NCBI RefSeq assembly: GCF_030317035.1
Contig: NZ_JASZYK010000018.1
Location: forward strand, 1-64,000
Length of the DNA: 64,000 bases
Origin: Variovorax sp. J22G73
GTDB taxonomy: Bacteria; Pseudomonadota; Gammaproteobacteria; Burkholderiales; Burkholderiaceae_C
Direction of reading: 5' to 3'
In this document: one piece after another, positions 52,246-61,077 of the stretch
Numbering within the stretch: the first letter of the stretch is position 1
Layout: every line of letters starts with the position of its first letter
Notes under the pieces: generated by a model
Seen by the model: only the letters and a program-made list of their open reading frames with translations
Told to the model about the DNA's origin: nothing
Databases searched by the model: none
Translations under genes and position numbers: made by a program

Positions 52246-53010
52246 TCAGCCCGGGTGTGACAGCAGGCCCAGCCGCGTCGCCTCGAAGACCGCTTCGCTC
52301 TTGGAGTGCACCGCGAGCTTGCCGTAGAGGTTCTTGATGTGGGTCTGCACCGTGTGCACGCTCAGCCCCTTGAGCCGCGCGATTTCCGCATAGGAGAAGC
52401 CACGCGCGATGAGCGTGAGCACCTCGTGCTCGCGCGCCGACAACAGGCCGCGGTCGGACTCCTCGGACGCCGCCTCGGGCGCGGCGCCACCGGTTCCACT
52501 CGAACCACCCGCGCTCCCGGAGGCCACGCCCGGCACCGCCGCCGACTGCAGGCTGCGGTACTTGGCCAGCACCCGCCGCGCGATCATGGGCGAGATCGGC
52601 GAGGCGCCGGCCTTCATCTCCACGATGGTCTGCGCGATGTCCTCGGGCGCTGCGTCCTTATGGATGTAGCCGACCGCGCCGGCCTCGATGCTGGCCAGCA
52701 CGTTCTCCTCGTCGCCGAAGACCGACACCACCAGCGGCTCGCAGCCGGGAAAGCGCGTGACCGCGTCGCGGATCACGTCCAGCCCGGTGCCGTCGGGCAT
52801 GCCCAGGTCGACCAGCAGCACGTCGGGAATGGTGGTGGTGCGCGCCAGCCAGGCCAGCGCCTCCTGCACCGTGCCGGCGCTGCCGAGCCAGTACAGCCGC
52901 GGGCTGCGCTGCACGCTGGCCTCGAAGAAGGTGCGCGCGCGACTGTCGTCCTCGACGACGAGCACGCCCCAGCGGCGTGGCGTCGCGTCGTGCTGAGCCT
53001 CTGTGTTCAT
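52246..53010 (-). CDS. NarL/FixJ-family response regulator
   Basis: Response regulator of 254 residues. The receiver domain has the acidic pair in VLVVEDDSRA and phosphoacceptor Asp in VLLVDLGMPDG. The C-terminal LuxR-type helix-turn-helix is LSAREHEVLTLIARGFSYAEIARLKGLSVHTVQTHIKNLYGKLAV. A Gly/Ser-rich linker separates the two. I chose ATG 53010 over one four codons earlier; a -10-like TATGCT lies seven bases before it. It is first in a likely operon with the histidine kinase and possibly rodA. Confidence 0.88.
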   Translation of the reverse strand: MNTEAQHDATPRRWGVLVVEDDSRARTFFEASVQRSPRLYWLGSAGTVQEALAWLARTTTIPDVLLVDLGMPDGTGLDVIRDAVTRFPGCEPLVVSVFGDEENVLASIEAGAVGYIHKDAAPEDIAQTIVEMKAGASPISPMIARRVLAKYRSLQSAAVPGVASGSAGGSSGTGGAAPEAASEESDRGLLSAREHEVLTLIARGFSYAEIARLKGLSVHTVQTHIKNLYGKLAVHSKSEAVFEATRLGLLSHPG

Positions 53011-53240
53011 GGGCGGAAGCATAAGGCGCGCGGCCTGTCGAAAATCCGGGCAAGACTCCCCCGTTCATGGGATGCACGCAACACTGCCCGCCACGACACT
53101 TGCGCCGCTTTCAGCCACGTGAACAACGCAGCGGTACCTCTCCCATGCCAGCGTTCATGCAACTGAAGTAGTCCGAACGTAGACCATTCAAAGCTTCCAT
53201 GGCTGCGGGCTGAATACTTTTGAATTCCTTGCGCGCAGCA
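53011..53240. other. Intergenic region with no gene
   Basis: About 230 bases between the response regulator start and the hairpin RNA. The only candidate signal is the regulator's own -10-like TATGCT read leftward. No ORF, tRNA or repeat was recognised on either strand. Confidence 0.5.
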
Positions 53241-53245
53241 ACACT

Positions 53246-53330
53246 CCACGGGGTGTGCGCGGGATGCCTGAGCACCCCTGGCACCGGCACGCCAGGTCTT
53301 TACCGAAGAACCCCGGACAGCGGGGTTTTT
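53246..53330 (+). ncRNA. Hairpin RNA with terminator upstream of the esterase gene
   Basis: GGGGTG (53250-53255) pairs with CACCCC (53273-53278). CCTGGC (53277-53282) pairs with GCCAGG (53291-53296) and overlaps the first stem by two bases, so the two compete. They are followed by a terminator stem CCCCG/CGGGG (53311-53325) and five T. This could be a small RNA or a regulated leader about 100 bases before the esterase start. No riboswitch class was recognised. Confidence 0.5.
53309..53330 (+). terminator. Rho-independent terminator, no gene upstream on this strand
   Basis: AACCCCG and CGGGGTT pair around a five-base loop, followed by T residues. No rightward gene ends before it, which implies an RNA transcribed from the preceding intergenic DNA or an attenuated leader. 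Confidence 0.7.
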
Positions 53331-53427
53331 GTACGTTGGAAGCGGCCTCGCGAGAACAGACCTCATGCAGAATTACCCGCTTCCGGCAAGTGGGGTGCAA
53401 CCTCGGCACCCACCGTTTTTTCCTCGC

Positions 53428-54021
53428 ATGGATCCGCAAACCACTCACCTGTTGTACCTGCACGGCTTTCGCTCGTCGCCCCGCTCCACCAAGGCGCGGC
53501 TCATGGCGCAGCGCGTGGCGCAACGCCATCCGGACCTCCACTGGTGGTGCCCGCAGCTGCCGCCGTCGCCGCACGACGCCATCGACATGGTGATGAAGGG
53601 CATCGCGCACTGGCCGCGCAAGTCGATGGCGGTGGTCGGCTCGTCGCTCGGCGGCTTCTACGCCACCTACGTGGCCGGCATGACGCGCTGCCGCGCCGTG
53701 CTGCTGAACCCCGCCGTGCACCCGGCGCGCGACCTCACGCGCTACATCGGCGACCAGACCGTGTGGCACGACCCGTCGGAGCACTTCTACTTTCGCCCCG
53801 AATACATCCACGAGCTGCGCGCCATGGAAGTCGGCCAGCTCACGCGGCCCGAGCGCGTGTTCGCCATCATCGCCAAGGGCGACGAGGCGCTCGACTGGCA
53901 CGAAATGTCCGCGCGCTACCCCGACAGCAACATCAAGCTGCTCGAGGGCAGCGACCACGCGCTGTCCGATTTCGAAAAAGCCCACCTCGACGACGTGATG
54001 GCGTTCATCAACCCGGTCTGA
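53428..54021 (+). CDS. YqiA/YcfP-family alpha/beta-fold esterase
   Basis: Alpha/beta hydrolase of 197 residues. The oxyanion region is LLYLHGFRSSPRSTKARL, the nucleophile elbow is GSSLGGFYATYVA, and the C-terminal DHALSDFE supplies the catalytic Asp/His. The size and HGFRSSPxSxKA motif match YqiA/YcfP esterases that cleave short acyl esters. Start ATG 53428 begins MDPQTTHLLYLHGF; longer in-frame starts would add a proline-rich extension. It is followed by the RNB ribonuclease gene after 48 bases. Confidence 0.87.
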   Translation: MDPQTTHLLYLHGFRSSPRSTKARLMAQRVAQRHPDLHWWCPQLPPSPHDAIDMVMKGIAHWPRKSMAVVGSSLGGFYATYVAGMTRCRAVLLNPAVHPARDLTRYIGDQTVWHDPSEHFYFRPEYIHELRAMEVGQLTRPERVFAIIAKGDEALDWHEMSARYPDSNIKLLEGSDHALSDFEKAHLDDVMAFINPV

Positions 54022-54056
54022 ACGCGGCTGGGCCCGGGCGGGCCCCTCCTGCGTGG

Positions 54057-54062
54057 GAGAAT
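54057..54062 (+). promoter_or_regulatory. Candidate -10 element of a leaderless promoter
   Basis: GAGAAT lies seven bases before the ATG at 54070 with no Shine-Dalgarno sequence, the same spacing as at 6528 and 26425. Confidence 0.35.
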
Positions 54063-54069
54063 CCCGCCC

Positions 54070-56142
54070 ATGTTTGTATTGTTTGAAGAAGCCGGCAAGT
54101 ACCTCGGCGGCCGCGTGCTGTCGGAGGCCGAATCGTCGGCGCAAGTCGAGCTCGACACGGGCAAGCGCGTGAAGGTCAAGGGCGCCAACATCGTGTTGCG
54201 GTTCGAAAAGCCCTCCCCCGCCGAGCTGATCGCCGAGGCGCGCACGCTCGCCGCCGGCATGGACCTCGACCTGGCCTGGGAATTCGCGGACGAGGGCGAA
54301 TTCGGCTTCGCCGACCTGGCGGCCGACTATTTCAGCGACAAGCCCTCGCTCGCGCAGCAGGCCGCCGCGCTGTTCGCCCTGTTCGAGGCACCGCACTACT
54401 TCCGCCGTGCGGGCAAGGGGCGCTTCAAGAAGGCGCCGGCCGAAATCGTGCAGCAGGCGCTGGCCGCCATCGAGAAGAAGAAGGCCGTGCAGGCGCAGAT
54501 CGTCGAATGGGCCGGGCAACTGGCCGAGGGCGTGTGCCCGCCGCCGATTCGCGAGCAGCTCTACAAGATCCTGTTCAAGCCCGACAAGAACGCCCCCGAG
54601 TACAAGGCCGTGGTCGACGCCTCGCGCGCCACGCAACGCCCGCCGCTCGACCTGCTGGAGCGCGCCGGCGCCATCGATTCGCCCTACCAGTTCCACTGGC
54701 GGCGCTTCCTGTTCGAGAACTTCCCCAAGGGCACCGGCTTCCCCGCCCTCGCGGCGCCCGCCATTGCCGACGAGCTGCCCGTGGCCGCCGGCGTGCAGGC
54801 CTTCTCCATCGACGATTCGCAGACCACCGAAATCGACGACGCGCTCTCGGTGCAGGGCCTGGGCAGCGGCACCGTCACGGTCGGCGTCCACATCGCGGCG
54901 CCCGCCCTGGCGCTCACGCCCGGCAGCGCCATCGACAACGTGGCGCGCGCGCGCATGTCCACCGTCTACATGCCGGGCTACAAGATCACGATGCTGCCCG
55001 ACGAGGTGGTCAACACCTACACGCTGCTCGAAGGCGGCGACCGCCCGGCCGTGTCGCTCTATGCGCGCTTCGACGAAGCCACGCTGGAGCTGCAGGGCAC
55101 CGAGACCCGGCTGGAGCGCGTGCCCATCGTGGCCAACCTGCGCCACGACCAGCTCGATGCCGTCGTCACGCAGCCCTGGCTCGAAGACGCCGCGTTCCAG
55201 GGCGAGGACACGCCCGACGCCGCCGCGCAACTGCGCGCCCCGCTCTCCTTCCTGTTCCGCCTGGCCAAGCAGCTGAAGGCGCAGCGCGAAGTGGTGCGCG
55301 GCAAGCCCGAGAACTTCAACCGGCCCGACTACAACTTCCGCCTCGTCGGCAACGACGGCAACGAGCCCGTGGGCAACGAGCAGGTGCAGATCAGCACGCG
55401 GCAGCGCGGCGCGCCGCTCGACCTGATCGTGTCCGAGGCCATGATCCTGGCCAACAGCACCTGGGGCAGCTGGCTCGGCGAACTCGGCGTGCCCGGCCTC
55501 TACCGCAGCCAGGCCAGCCTGGCGCCCGGCATCAAGGTGCGCATGGGCACGCGCGCGCTGCCGCACGCGGGCCTGGGCGTGAAGAGCTACGCCTGGAGCA
55601 CCTCGCCCCTGCGCCGCTACACCGACCTGGTGAACCAGTGGCAGATCATTGCCGCCGCGCGCCACGGCAAGACCGCCGCGCTGGCCGCCCCCTTCAAGCC
55701 GAAGGACGCCGACCTGTTCTCCATCCTCTCGGGCTTCGACGCGGCCTACGCCACGTACAACGCCTACCAGGGCGGCATGGAGCGCTTCTGGACGCTGAAG
55801 TACCTGCAGCAGCAGGGCATCACCGAGCTGGAGGCCACCGTCATCAAGGACCTGCCCAACGGCGCGCTGGTGCGGGCCGAGACGCTGCCGCTGGTGTTCC
55901 CCGTGGCCGGCCAGCAGGAGCGCGGTGCGCGCCTGCGCGTGAAGCTCGGCGAGATCGACGAGATCGCGCTCGACGTGACCGGCACGGTACTCGAACGCCT
56001 CGACACGCCGAAGCCTGGCGAGGGTGACGAGGGCGCCGGCGAAGACAGCGCCGAGGACGACGAAGAAGTGGTGGCCGGCCCGATCGCCATCGCCGTCGAC
56101 CTGACAGACAGCGAGGCCGCGCCGGAAAACACCGCTGCATGA
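54070..56142 (+). CDS. RNB-domain 3'-5' exoribonuclease (RNase II/R family)
   Basis: Exoribonuclease of 690 residues. The catalytic RNB motif FSIDDSQTTEIDDALS is at 246-260, with the four acidic residues that bind Mg. Later conserved segments are ARMSTVYMPGYKITMLP and YAWSTSPLRRYTDLVNQWQI. The first 200 residues form a large N-terminal region that lacks an obvious cold-shock domain, and the C-terminus ends with an acidic Glu/Asp-rich tail. It differs from classical RNase II and RNase R, so I give no gene symbol. It heads the ribonuclease-tonB-aroE-mtgA series. Confidence 0.88.
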   Translation: MFVLFEEAGKYLGGRVLSEAESSAQVELDTGKRVKVKGANIVLRFEKPSPAELIAEARTLAAGMDLDLAWEFADEGEFGFADLAADYFSDKPSLAQQAAALFALFEAPHYFRRAGKGRFKKAPAEIVQQALAAIEKKKAVQAQIVEWAGQLAEGVCPPPIREQLYKILFKPDKNAPEYKAVVDASRATQRPPLDLLERAGAIDSPYQFHWRRFLFENFPKGTGFPALAAPAIADELPVAAGVQAFSIDDSQTTEIDDALSVQGLGSGTVTVGVHIAAPALALTPGSAIDNVARARMSTVYMPGYKITMLPDEVVNTYTLLEGGDRPAVSLYARFDEATLELQGTETRLERVPIVANLRHDQLDAVVTQPWLEDAAFQGEDTPDAAAQLRAPLSFLFRLAKQLKAQREVVRGKPENFNRPDYNFRLVGNDGNEPVGNEQVQISTRQRGAPLDLIVSEAMILANSTWGSWLGELGVPGLYRSQASLAPGIKVRMGTRALPHAGLGVKSYAWSTSPLRRYTDLVNQWQIIAAARHGKTAALAAPFKPKDADLFSILSGFDAAYATYNAYQGGMERFWTLKYLQQQGITELEATVIKDLPNGALVRAETLPLVFPVAGQQERGARLRVKLGEIDEIALDVTGTVLERLDTPKPGEGDEGAGEDSAEDDEEVVAGPIAIAVDLTDSEAAPENTAA

Positions 56143-56191
56143 ACGCCGGCGGATCGTCCGGCGAAGTGCGCCCCCTGGAGGAATTTCGAGA

Positions 56192-57043
56192 ATGAACTTC
56201 AAGGACCTCAGCACGCTGCAGATTGCCCTGGGCGTGTCGGTCATTGCGCACGCCGCGCTGCTCGCGGTGCGCTTCGTCGATCCCGAATCGTTCAACAAGG
56301 TCTTCAGCGAAACGCCGCTCGAAGTCATCCTGGTCAACAGCAAGACCAACGACAAGCCCGATGCGAGCGCGCGCGTGATGGCGCAGACCTCGCTCGCCGG
56401 CGGCGGCGACCTCGACAAGGGCCGCGCCACCAGCCCGCTGCCGCCGTCGAGCTTCACCACCATGGGCGATTCCTTCGAGGAATCGCGCCGCCAGGTGGAG
56501 GCGCTGCAGGCCCAGCAGATGCAGATGCTCGCGCAGATCAAGCGCGAGCTGGCCGCCATGCCGGTGCCCGACCCGCGCAGCGCGGGCGAGCCCACCGAGG
56601 CTGCCGCGCGCGAGGAAAAGCGCCGCCAGATGGTGAACCTGGTCGCCGAGATCGAGCGCCGCGTGAACGAGGAAAACGCGCGCCCCAAGAAGCGCTACCT
56701 GAGCCCCGCCACGCGCGAGGCCGCGTACGCCCTCTACGTCGATTCGCTGCGCCGGCGCATCGAGCTGAAGGGCACCGAGAACTTTCCCACGGCCGCCGGC
56801 AAGAAGCTCTACGGCGAGCTGAAGATGACCATCACCATCAACTTCGACGGCAAGGTGCTCGACACCGCCGTCGACGAGAGCTCGGGCGACGTCACGCTCG
56901 ACCGGCGCGCGCAGGCCATCGTGCGCAGCGTGGGCAACTTCGGCAAGTTCACCGACGCCATGCGCAAGCAGACCGACCAGATCGTGCTGCAGTCGCGCTT
57001 CAAGTTCACGCGCGACGAGACCATCGAGCTCTCGTCCCAGTAA
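56192..57043 (+). CDS. TonB-family energy transducer
   Basis: Protein of 283 residues with one N-terminal membrane anchor (LSTLQIALGVSVIAHAALLAVRF), a periplasmic linker with a Gln/Met/Lys helical stretch (ESRRQVEALQAQQMQMLAQIKREL), and a C-terminal TonB-like fold including LYGELKMTITINFDGKVLDTAVDESSGDVTLDRRAQAIV. A GGAGGAATTT run precedes the ATG. Proteins like this are common in betaproteobacteria without exbB/exbD beside them. It may be a structural TonB-like protein rather than an iron-uptake TonB. Confidence 0.85.
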   Translation: MNFKDLSTLQIALGVSVIAHAALLAVRFVDPESFNKVFSETPLEVILVNSKTNDKPDASARVMAQTSLAGGGDLDKGRATSPLPPSSFTTMGDSFEESRRQVEALQAQQMQMLAQIKRELAAMPVPDPRSAGEPTEAAAREEKRRQMVNLVAEIERRVNEENARPKKRYLSPATREAAYALYVDSLRRRIELKGTENFPTAAGKKLYGELKMTITINFDGKVLDTAVDESSGDVTLDRRAQAIVRSVGNFGKFTDAMRKQTDQIVLQSRFKFTRDETIELSSQ

Positions 57044-57094
57044 GCCCCCCACACCACAAGAGCACGCCACCGGCGGCAGCGGAGACACAAGGCC

Positions 57095-57973
57095 ATGGAC
57101 CTGTACTGCGTAATGGGCAACCCCGTCGAGCACAGCCGCTCGCCGCGCATCCACGCGCGCTTTGCCGAACTCTGCGGCCAGCAGATGGACTACGGCCGGC
57201 GGCTGGTGCCGCTGGGCGCCTTCGCCGAGCACATCGCCGCCTTTCGCCGTGAAGCCGCCGAGCGCGGCGACACCGCGCGCGGCTGCAACGTAACCGTGCC
57301 TTTCAAGTTCGACGCCGCCGCGCTGGCGCAGCACACCAGCGAGCGCGCCACGCTCGCGCAGGCGGTGAACACGCTGCGCTTCGCGGACGACGGCGGCATC
57401 CACGCCGACAACACCGACGGCATCGGCCTGGTGAACGACATCGAGCGCAACGCGGCGGTGCCGCTGCAGGGCAAGGCGCTGCTGCTGATCGGCGCGGGCG
57501 GCGCGGCGGCCGGCGTGCTGGGCCCGCTGCTCGACGCAGGCGCTTCGCGCGTGGTGGTGGCCAACCGCACGGTGGGCAAGGCCGTCGAGCTGGTGCGCCT
57601 GCATGCGGCCATCGCGCTGCGCCAAGGCGCCGCGCTCGAGGCCTGGGCGCTCGACGAGGTACCGGGCAGCTTCGACGTGGTGGTGAACGCCACCGCCTCC
57701 AGCCTCGCCGGCGATGCCGTGCCCGTGAACGCGAGCGTGCTGCGCCCGGGCGGGCTGGCGGTCGACATGATGTACGGCCCCGCGGCAGCGGGCTTCATGG
57801 CATGGGCCGAGGCGCATGGCGCCACGGCGCGCGACGGGCTGGGCATGCTGGTCGAGCAGGCGGCTGAAGCCTTCGAGATCTGGCGCGGCGTGCGCCCGCC
57901 TTCGGCGCAGGTGCTGGCGGAGATTCGCGCCGAGCTTGCGGCGCTGGCCGTGGCCAAGCGCCCCGCCGCATGA
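57095..57973 (+). CDS. aroE: Shikimate dehydrogenase
   Basis: AroE, 292 residues, reduces 3-dehydroshikimate with NADPH in the shikimate pathway, downstream of the aroG product. Conserved motifs are MGNPVEHSRSPRIHARFAEL, GCNVTVPFKFDAA with the catalytic Lys, ADNTDGIGLVNDIE with the catalytic Asp, and the NADP-binding GAGGAAAGVL plus ANRT. Its stop overlaps the mtgA start by four bases. The start follows TonB by 51 bases. Confidence 0.96.
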   Translation: MDLYCVMGNPVEHSRSPRIHARFAELCGQQMDYGRRLVPLGAFAEHIAAFRREAAERGDTARGCNVTVPFKFDAAALAQHTSERATLAQAVNTLRFADDGGIHADNTDGIGLVNDIERNAAVPLQGKALLLIGAGGAAAGVLGPLLDAGASRVVVANRTVGKAVELVRLHAAIALRQGAALEAWALDEVPGSFDVVVNATASSLAGDAVPVNASVLRPGGLAVDMMYGPAAAGFMAWAEAHGATARDGLGMLVEQAAEAFEIWRGVRPPSAQVLAEIRAELAALAVAKRPAA

Positions 57974-58713
57974 AAGCCGTGCTGCGCCTGATCGCCTGCC
58001 TCGTGGTGGCGGGCGTGGCCCTGGAGCTGTTCTTCGTGGTGCGCATCGCGGCCATGGCCGTGGTCGATCCGCAGAGCACGGCCTTCCAGCGCTCCGAGGC
58101 CTGGCAGATCGCCATCCACCAGGGCAGCGAAGGCGGCTGGCGGCAGCAGTGGGTGCCCTACGGCCAGATTAACGACACGCTCAAGCGCGCCGTCATCGCG
58201 AGCGAGGACGCGGGCTTCGTCGACCACAACGGCGTGGAGTGGGAAGCCATTGAGCGCGCGCGCCAGCGCAACGCCAAGGCCGAGGAACTGGCCGCCAAGC
58301 GCGCCGCACGCGCGGTGGCGCGCGGCAAGCCGGTGCAGCCGGTGCGCCTGCGCGGCGGCTCGACCATCACGCAGCAGCTGGCCAAGAACCTGCTGCTGTC
58401 GGGCGAACGCACCATGCTGCGCAAGGGCCAGGAGCTGGTACTCGCCACGCTGCTCGAGGTGTTCCTCGGCAAGCAGCGCATCCTGGAGCTCTACCTCAAC
58501 AACGTCGAGTGGGGCGAAGGCGTGTTCGGCGCGGAGGCCGCGTCGCAGTACTACTTCAGGAAGCCCGCGGCGCGCCTGAGCGCGAACGAGGCCGCGCGCC
58601 TCGCGGTGATGCTGCCGAGCCCCAAGTTCTTCGAGCGCCGGCCCGGCTCGCCCTACCTGAGCGGCCGCGCCTCGACGGTCATGGCGCGGATGTCTTCGGC
58701 CGAACTGCCTTGA
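57970..58713 (+). CDS. mtgA: Monofunctional peptidoglycan glycosyltransferase
   Basis: MtgA, 247 residues, a membrane-anchored GT51 transglycosylase that polymerises lipid II. It has an N-terminal membrane helix (LRLIACLVVAGVALELFFVV), the catalytic motif AVIASEDAGFVDHNGVEWEAIE with Glu, RGGSTITQQLAKNLLLSGERTMLRKGQEL, and EVFLGKQRILELYLNNVEWGEGVFGAEAAS. Its last 35 bases overlap the convergent DUF2809 gene. It is cotranscribed with aroE. Confidence 0.95.
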   Translation: MKAVLRLIACLVVAGVALELFFVVRIAAMAVVDPQSTAFQRSEAWQIAIHQGSEGGWRQQWVPYGQINDTLKRAVIASEDAGFVDHNGVEWEAIERARQRNAKAEELAAKRAARAVARGKPVQPVRLRGGSTITQQLAKNLLLSGERTMLRKGQELVLATLLEVFLGKQRILELYLNNVEWGEGVFGAEAASQYYFRKPAARLSANEAARLAVMLPSPKFFERRPGSPYLSGRASTVMARMSSAELP

Positions 58714-59110
58714 TCGCCTTGGCCTCCCTGAGCGACCGAACTGCGTTGCGCAGGGCTTCGAGCGCCAGCACCGCCGCGAAGCCGATCACGTAGGCCACCA
58801 CGTCCCACCAGTCGGCCGTGCTGCCGAGCACGATGCGCAGCGCGCGATTCGAAATGCGCAGGTGCCACGCCGACGCCAGGTACTGCCCGAGTTCGACCGC
58901 GCACCCCACGCCCAGCGCGGCCAGCGCCAGCGGCCACGCGCGCGCGCCGATCGCTGTCTTGAACACGAAGTACACCCACACCACGGCGAGCACGTCGCCG
59001 AAGAAGCTGCGCACCCAGCCCCATCGCGCGCCGACGGTGGCCAGCAGCATGAGCAGAACAAAAAGGGCCACCGCCCACGCCAGGGAAAGAGGATCGAAAC
59101 GCCATCGCAT
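58679..59110 (-). CDS. DUF2809/VanZ-like small membrane protein
   Basis: Membrane protein of 143 residues with about four helices. The stretch ALAALGVGCAVELGQYLASAWHLRISNRALRIVLGSTADWWDVVAYVIGFA matches the DUF2809/VanZ-like signature, including the conserved E-x-x-Q and D-x-x-A-Y. I chose ATG 59110 (MRWRFDPL); in-frame ATGs at 59122 and 59131 are alternatives. It diverges from the acyltransferase gene at 59132 and converges with the mtgA end over 35 bases. Function is unknown. Confidence 0.75.
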   Translation of the reverse strand: MRWRFDPLSLAWAVALFVLLMLLATVGARWGWVRSFFGDVLAVVWVYFVFKTAIGARAWPLALAALGVGCAVELGQYLASAWHLRISNRALRIVLGSTADWWDVVAYVIGFAAVLALEALRNAVRSLREAKAIKAVRPKTSAP

Positions 59111-59131
59111 GGCCCGTATCATCGCGCCCAT

Positions 59132-60043
59132 ATGCTGGCTAAGCTCACAGGTTGGTTGTTGTTGGGAATCGTCCGGTTGCTCACGGGCGCGCAAGCGCGC
59201 TGGTACGGGTGTCCGCCGAAGGCCGAGCAACGCATCTATTTCGCCAACCACCAGAGCCACGCCGACCTCGTGATGATCTGGGCGGCGCTGCCCGAAGAAT
59301 TGCGCAGCATCACGCGGCCCATCGCGGCGCGCGACTACTGGGCCAACACGCCGTTCAAGCGATGGATCACGACGGAGGTGTTCAACGCGGTGTACGTGGA
59401 GCGCGCGGCGACGACGCCTGTCGTGCCCGTGGCTCCAGGTGCTTCAGCAGCTCCGGCGGATGTTCCGGCACCGGCACCGGCACCGGCACCGACGGCATCA
59501 CGCGCCGCAGCAGCGTCGCCCGCCGAGCGCATCGAGCCGTCGATGGAGCCGCTGCTCCCCATGTCGCTGCCCTTCGCCGACGCGTCCGTGGAGGTCATGA
59601 ACGAAGTGCAGGGGCAACTCGACCTTCCTGCGCCACCACCACCGCCTGCTTCACCCGCACCTGAAGCACCACCGGCAGCCACCCAGCCCGAGACACCGCC
59701 GGCCGACGCACCGCCCGCCGCCGACCCGCTGGCCCCGCTCATCGAGGCTCTGCGCAGCGGCGACTCGATCATCATCTTTCCCGAAGGCACGCGCGGCCAC
59801 ACCGGCGAGCCGCAGAAGTTCAAGTCGGGCCTGTACGCGCTCGCCACGATGTTTCCCGAGGTGGTGCTGGTGCCGGCCTGGATCGACAACGTGCAGCGCG
59901 TCATGCCCAAGGGCGAGATCGTGCCCGTGCCCATTCTTTGCTCCGTCACTTTCGGCGCGCCGCTTCGTGTGGAAGAAGGCGAAGAGCGCCGGCCTTTCCT
60001 CGACCGCGCACGCGCCGCGGTGATCGCCTTGCGCGACGTCTGA
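59132..60043 (+). CDS. PlsC-type acyltransferase with central low-complexity insert
   Basis: 1-acyl-glycerol-3-phosphate acyltransferase-like protein of 303 residues. Motif NHQSHAD (39-45) supplies the catalytic His and Asp, and FPEGTR (216-221) is the glycerol-phosphate motif, so the active site is split by an insert of about 105 residues (93-198) rich in Ala, Pro and Glu. A membrane-associated helix (LTGWLLLGIVRLL) precedes motif I. TATCAT lies nine bases before the ATG and suggests a leaderless message. It is followed after one base by a CdsA-like gene, so both serve phospholipid synthesis. Confidence 0.85.
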   Translation: MLAKLTGWLLLGIVRLLTGAQARWYGCPPKAEQRIYFANHQSHADLVMIWAALPEELRSITRPIAARDYWANTPFKRWITTEVFNAVYVERAATTPVVPVAPGASAAPADVPAPAPAPAPTASRAAAASPAERIEPSMEPLLPMSLPFADASVEVMNEVQGQLDLPAPPPPPASPAPEAPPAATQPETPPADAPPAADPLAPLIEALRSGDSIIIFPEGTRGHTGEPQKFKSGLYALATMFPEVVLVPAWIDNVQRVMPKGEIVPVPILCSVTFGAPLRVEEGEERRPFLDRARAAVIALRDV

Positions 60044-60044
60044 C

Positions 60045-61034
60045 ATGAACCAGTTCCTGCGCAACCTCAGCCCGACGCACCAGGTCGCGGCCCTCTTCCT
60101 CATCGTCTTCGGCGTGCTGGTCATCGTGAGCACCACGGCCTTCTTCCTGTCGTTCAGGGAGCGCCGCAACCCCGTGCACGACGCCGCCTGGCAGGCCGAG
60201 CTGGCGCACTTTCGCGGCCTGCTGGGCACCACATGGTTCATGGTGGTGATCTTCTGGGTCGGCTGGGCGCTGGGCGAGACGGTGGCCACGGTGCTGTTCG
60301 CGCTGATCTCGTTCTTCGCGCTGCGCGAGTTCATCACGCTCTCGCCCACGCGGCGCGGCGACCACCGCAGCCTGATCCTCGCGTTCTTCGTGGTGCTGCC
60401 GATCCAGTTCTGGCTGGTGGCCACGGCGCGCTTCGACCTGTTCACCGTGTTCATCCCGGTCTACGTGTTCCTGGCCATTCCGGTGGCCAGCGCGCTGTCG
60501 AACGACGCCAGCCACTTCCTGGAGCGCAACGCCAAGCTGCAGTGGGGGATCATGGTCTGCGTCTACGGCATGAGCCACGTGCCGGCGCTGCTGCTGTTGA
60601 GCTTTCCGGGCTACGAAGGCAAGAGCGCGTTCCTCGTGTTCTTCCTGGTGTTCGTGGTGCAGACCTCGGTGCTGGTGCAGCACCTGATCTCGCGCCGCAT
60701 GCAGCGCACGCCCTTCGCGCCCAACGTGAGCCGCAGCTTCAACTGGACCAGCTGGGGCATCGGCATCGCGGTGGCCAGCCTGGTGGGCGCGCTGTTCTCG
60801 TTCATCACGCCGTTCAAGTTCGGCCAGGCGCTGGCGGTGTCGGTCATTGCCTGCATCGCGGGCTCGATGGGGCACCTGGTGATGAAGGCGCTCAAGCGCG
60901 ACCGCGGCATTCCCAACTGGGGCAAGAAGGGCGTGGGCGTGACGGGGGCCAACGGGCTGCTGGACCGCGTCGACGCGCTGTGCTTTGCGGCACCGATCTT
61001 CTTCCACTCGATCCGCTGGTACTTCAACGCCTGA
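60045..61034 (+). CDS. Phosphatidate cytidylyltransferase (CdsA-like)
   Basis: Polytopic membrane enzyme of 329 residues with about eight helices. The C-terminal GSMGHLVMKALKRDRGIPNWGKKGVGVTGANGLLDRVDALCFAAP is the CdsA signature (S-x-x-x-R-x-x-x-x-K-D and D-R). It would make CDP-diacylglycerol from the phosphatidic acid formed by the acyltransferase one base upstream. It is a second-type CdsA like E. coli YnbB rather than necessarily the essential one. Confidence 0.88.
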   Translation: MNQFLRNLSPTHQVAALFLIVFGVLVIVSTTAFFLSFRERRNPVHDAAWQAELAHFRGLLGTTWFMVVIFWVGWALGETVATVLFALISFFALREFITLSPTRRGDHRSLILAFFVVLPIQFWLVATARFDLFTVFIPVYVFLAIPVASALSNDASHFLERNAKLQWGIMVCVYGMSHVPALLLLSFPGYEGKSAFLVFFLVFVVQTSVLVQHLISRRMQRTPFAPNVSRSFNWTSWGIGIAVASLVGALFSFITPFKFGQALAVSVIACIAGSMGHLVMKALKRDRGIPNWGKKGVGVTGANGLLDRVDALCFAAPIFFHSIRWYFNA

Positions 61035-61077
61035 AGCGCATGCAGCGCATGCAGCACGCAAGGCGCGGCGCCTGCGC

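Noticed and set aside
53240..53300. Possible TPP riboswitch (GGGGTG ... CTGAG ... CACCCC)
   Set aside because: The TPP core GATCTGGATAATGCCAG is missing and no thiamine gene follows; retained only as an unassigned hairpin RNA.
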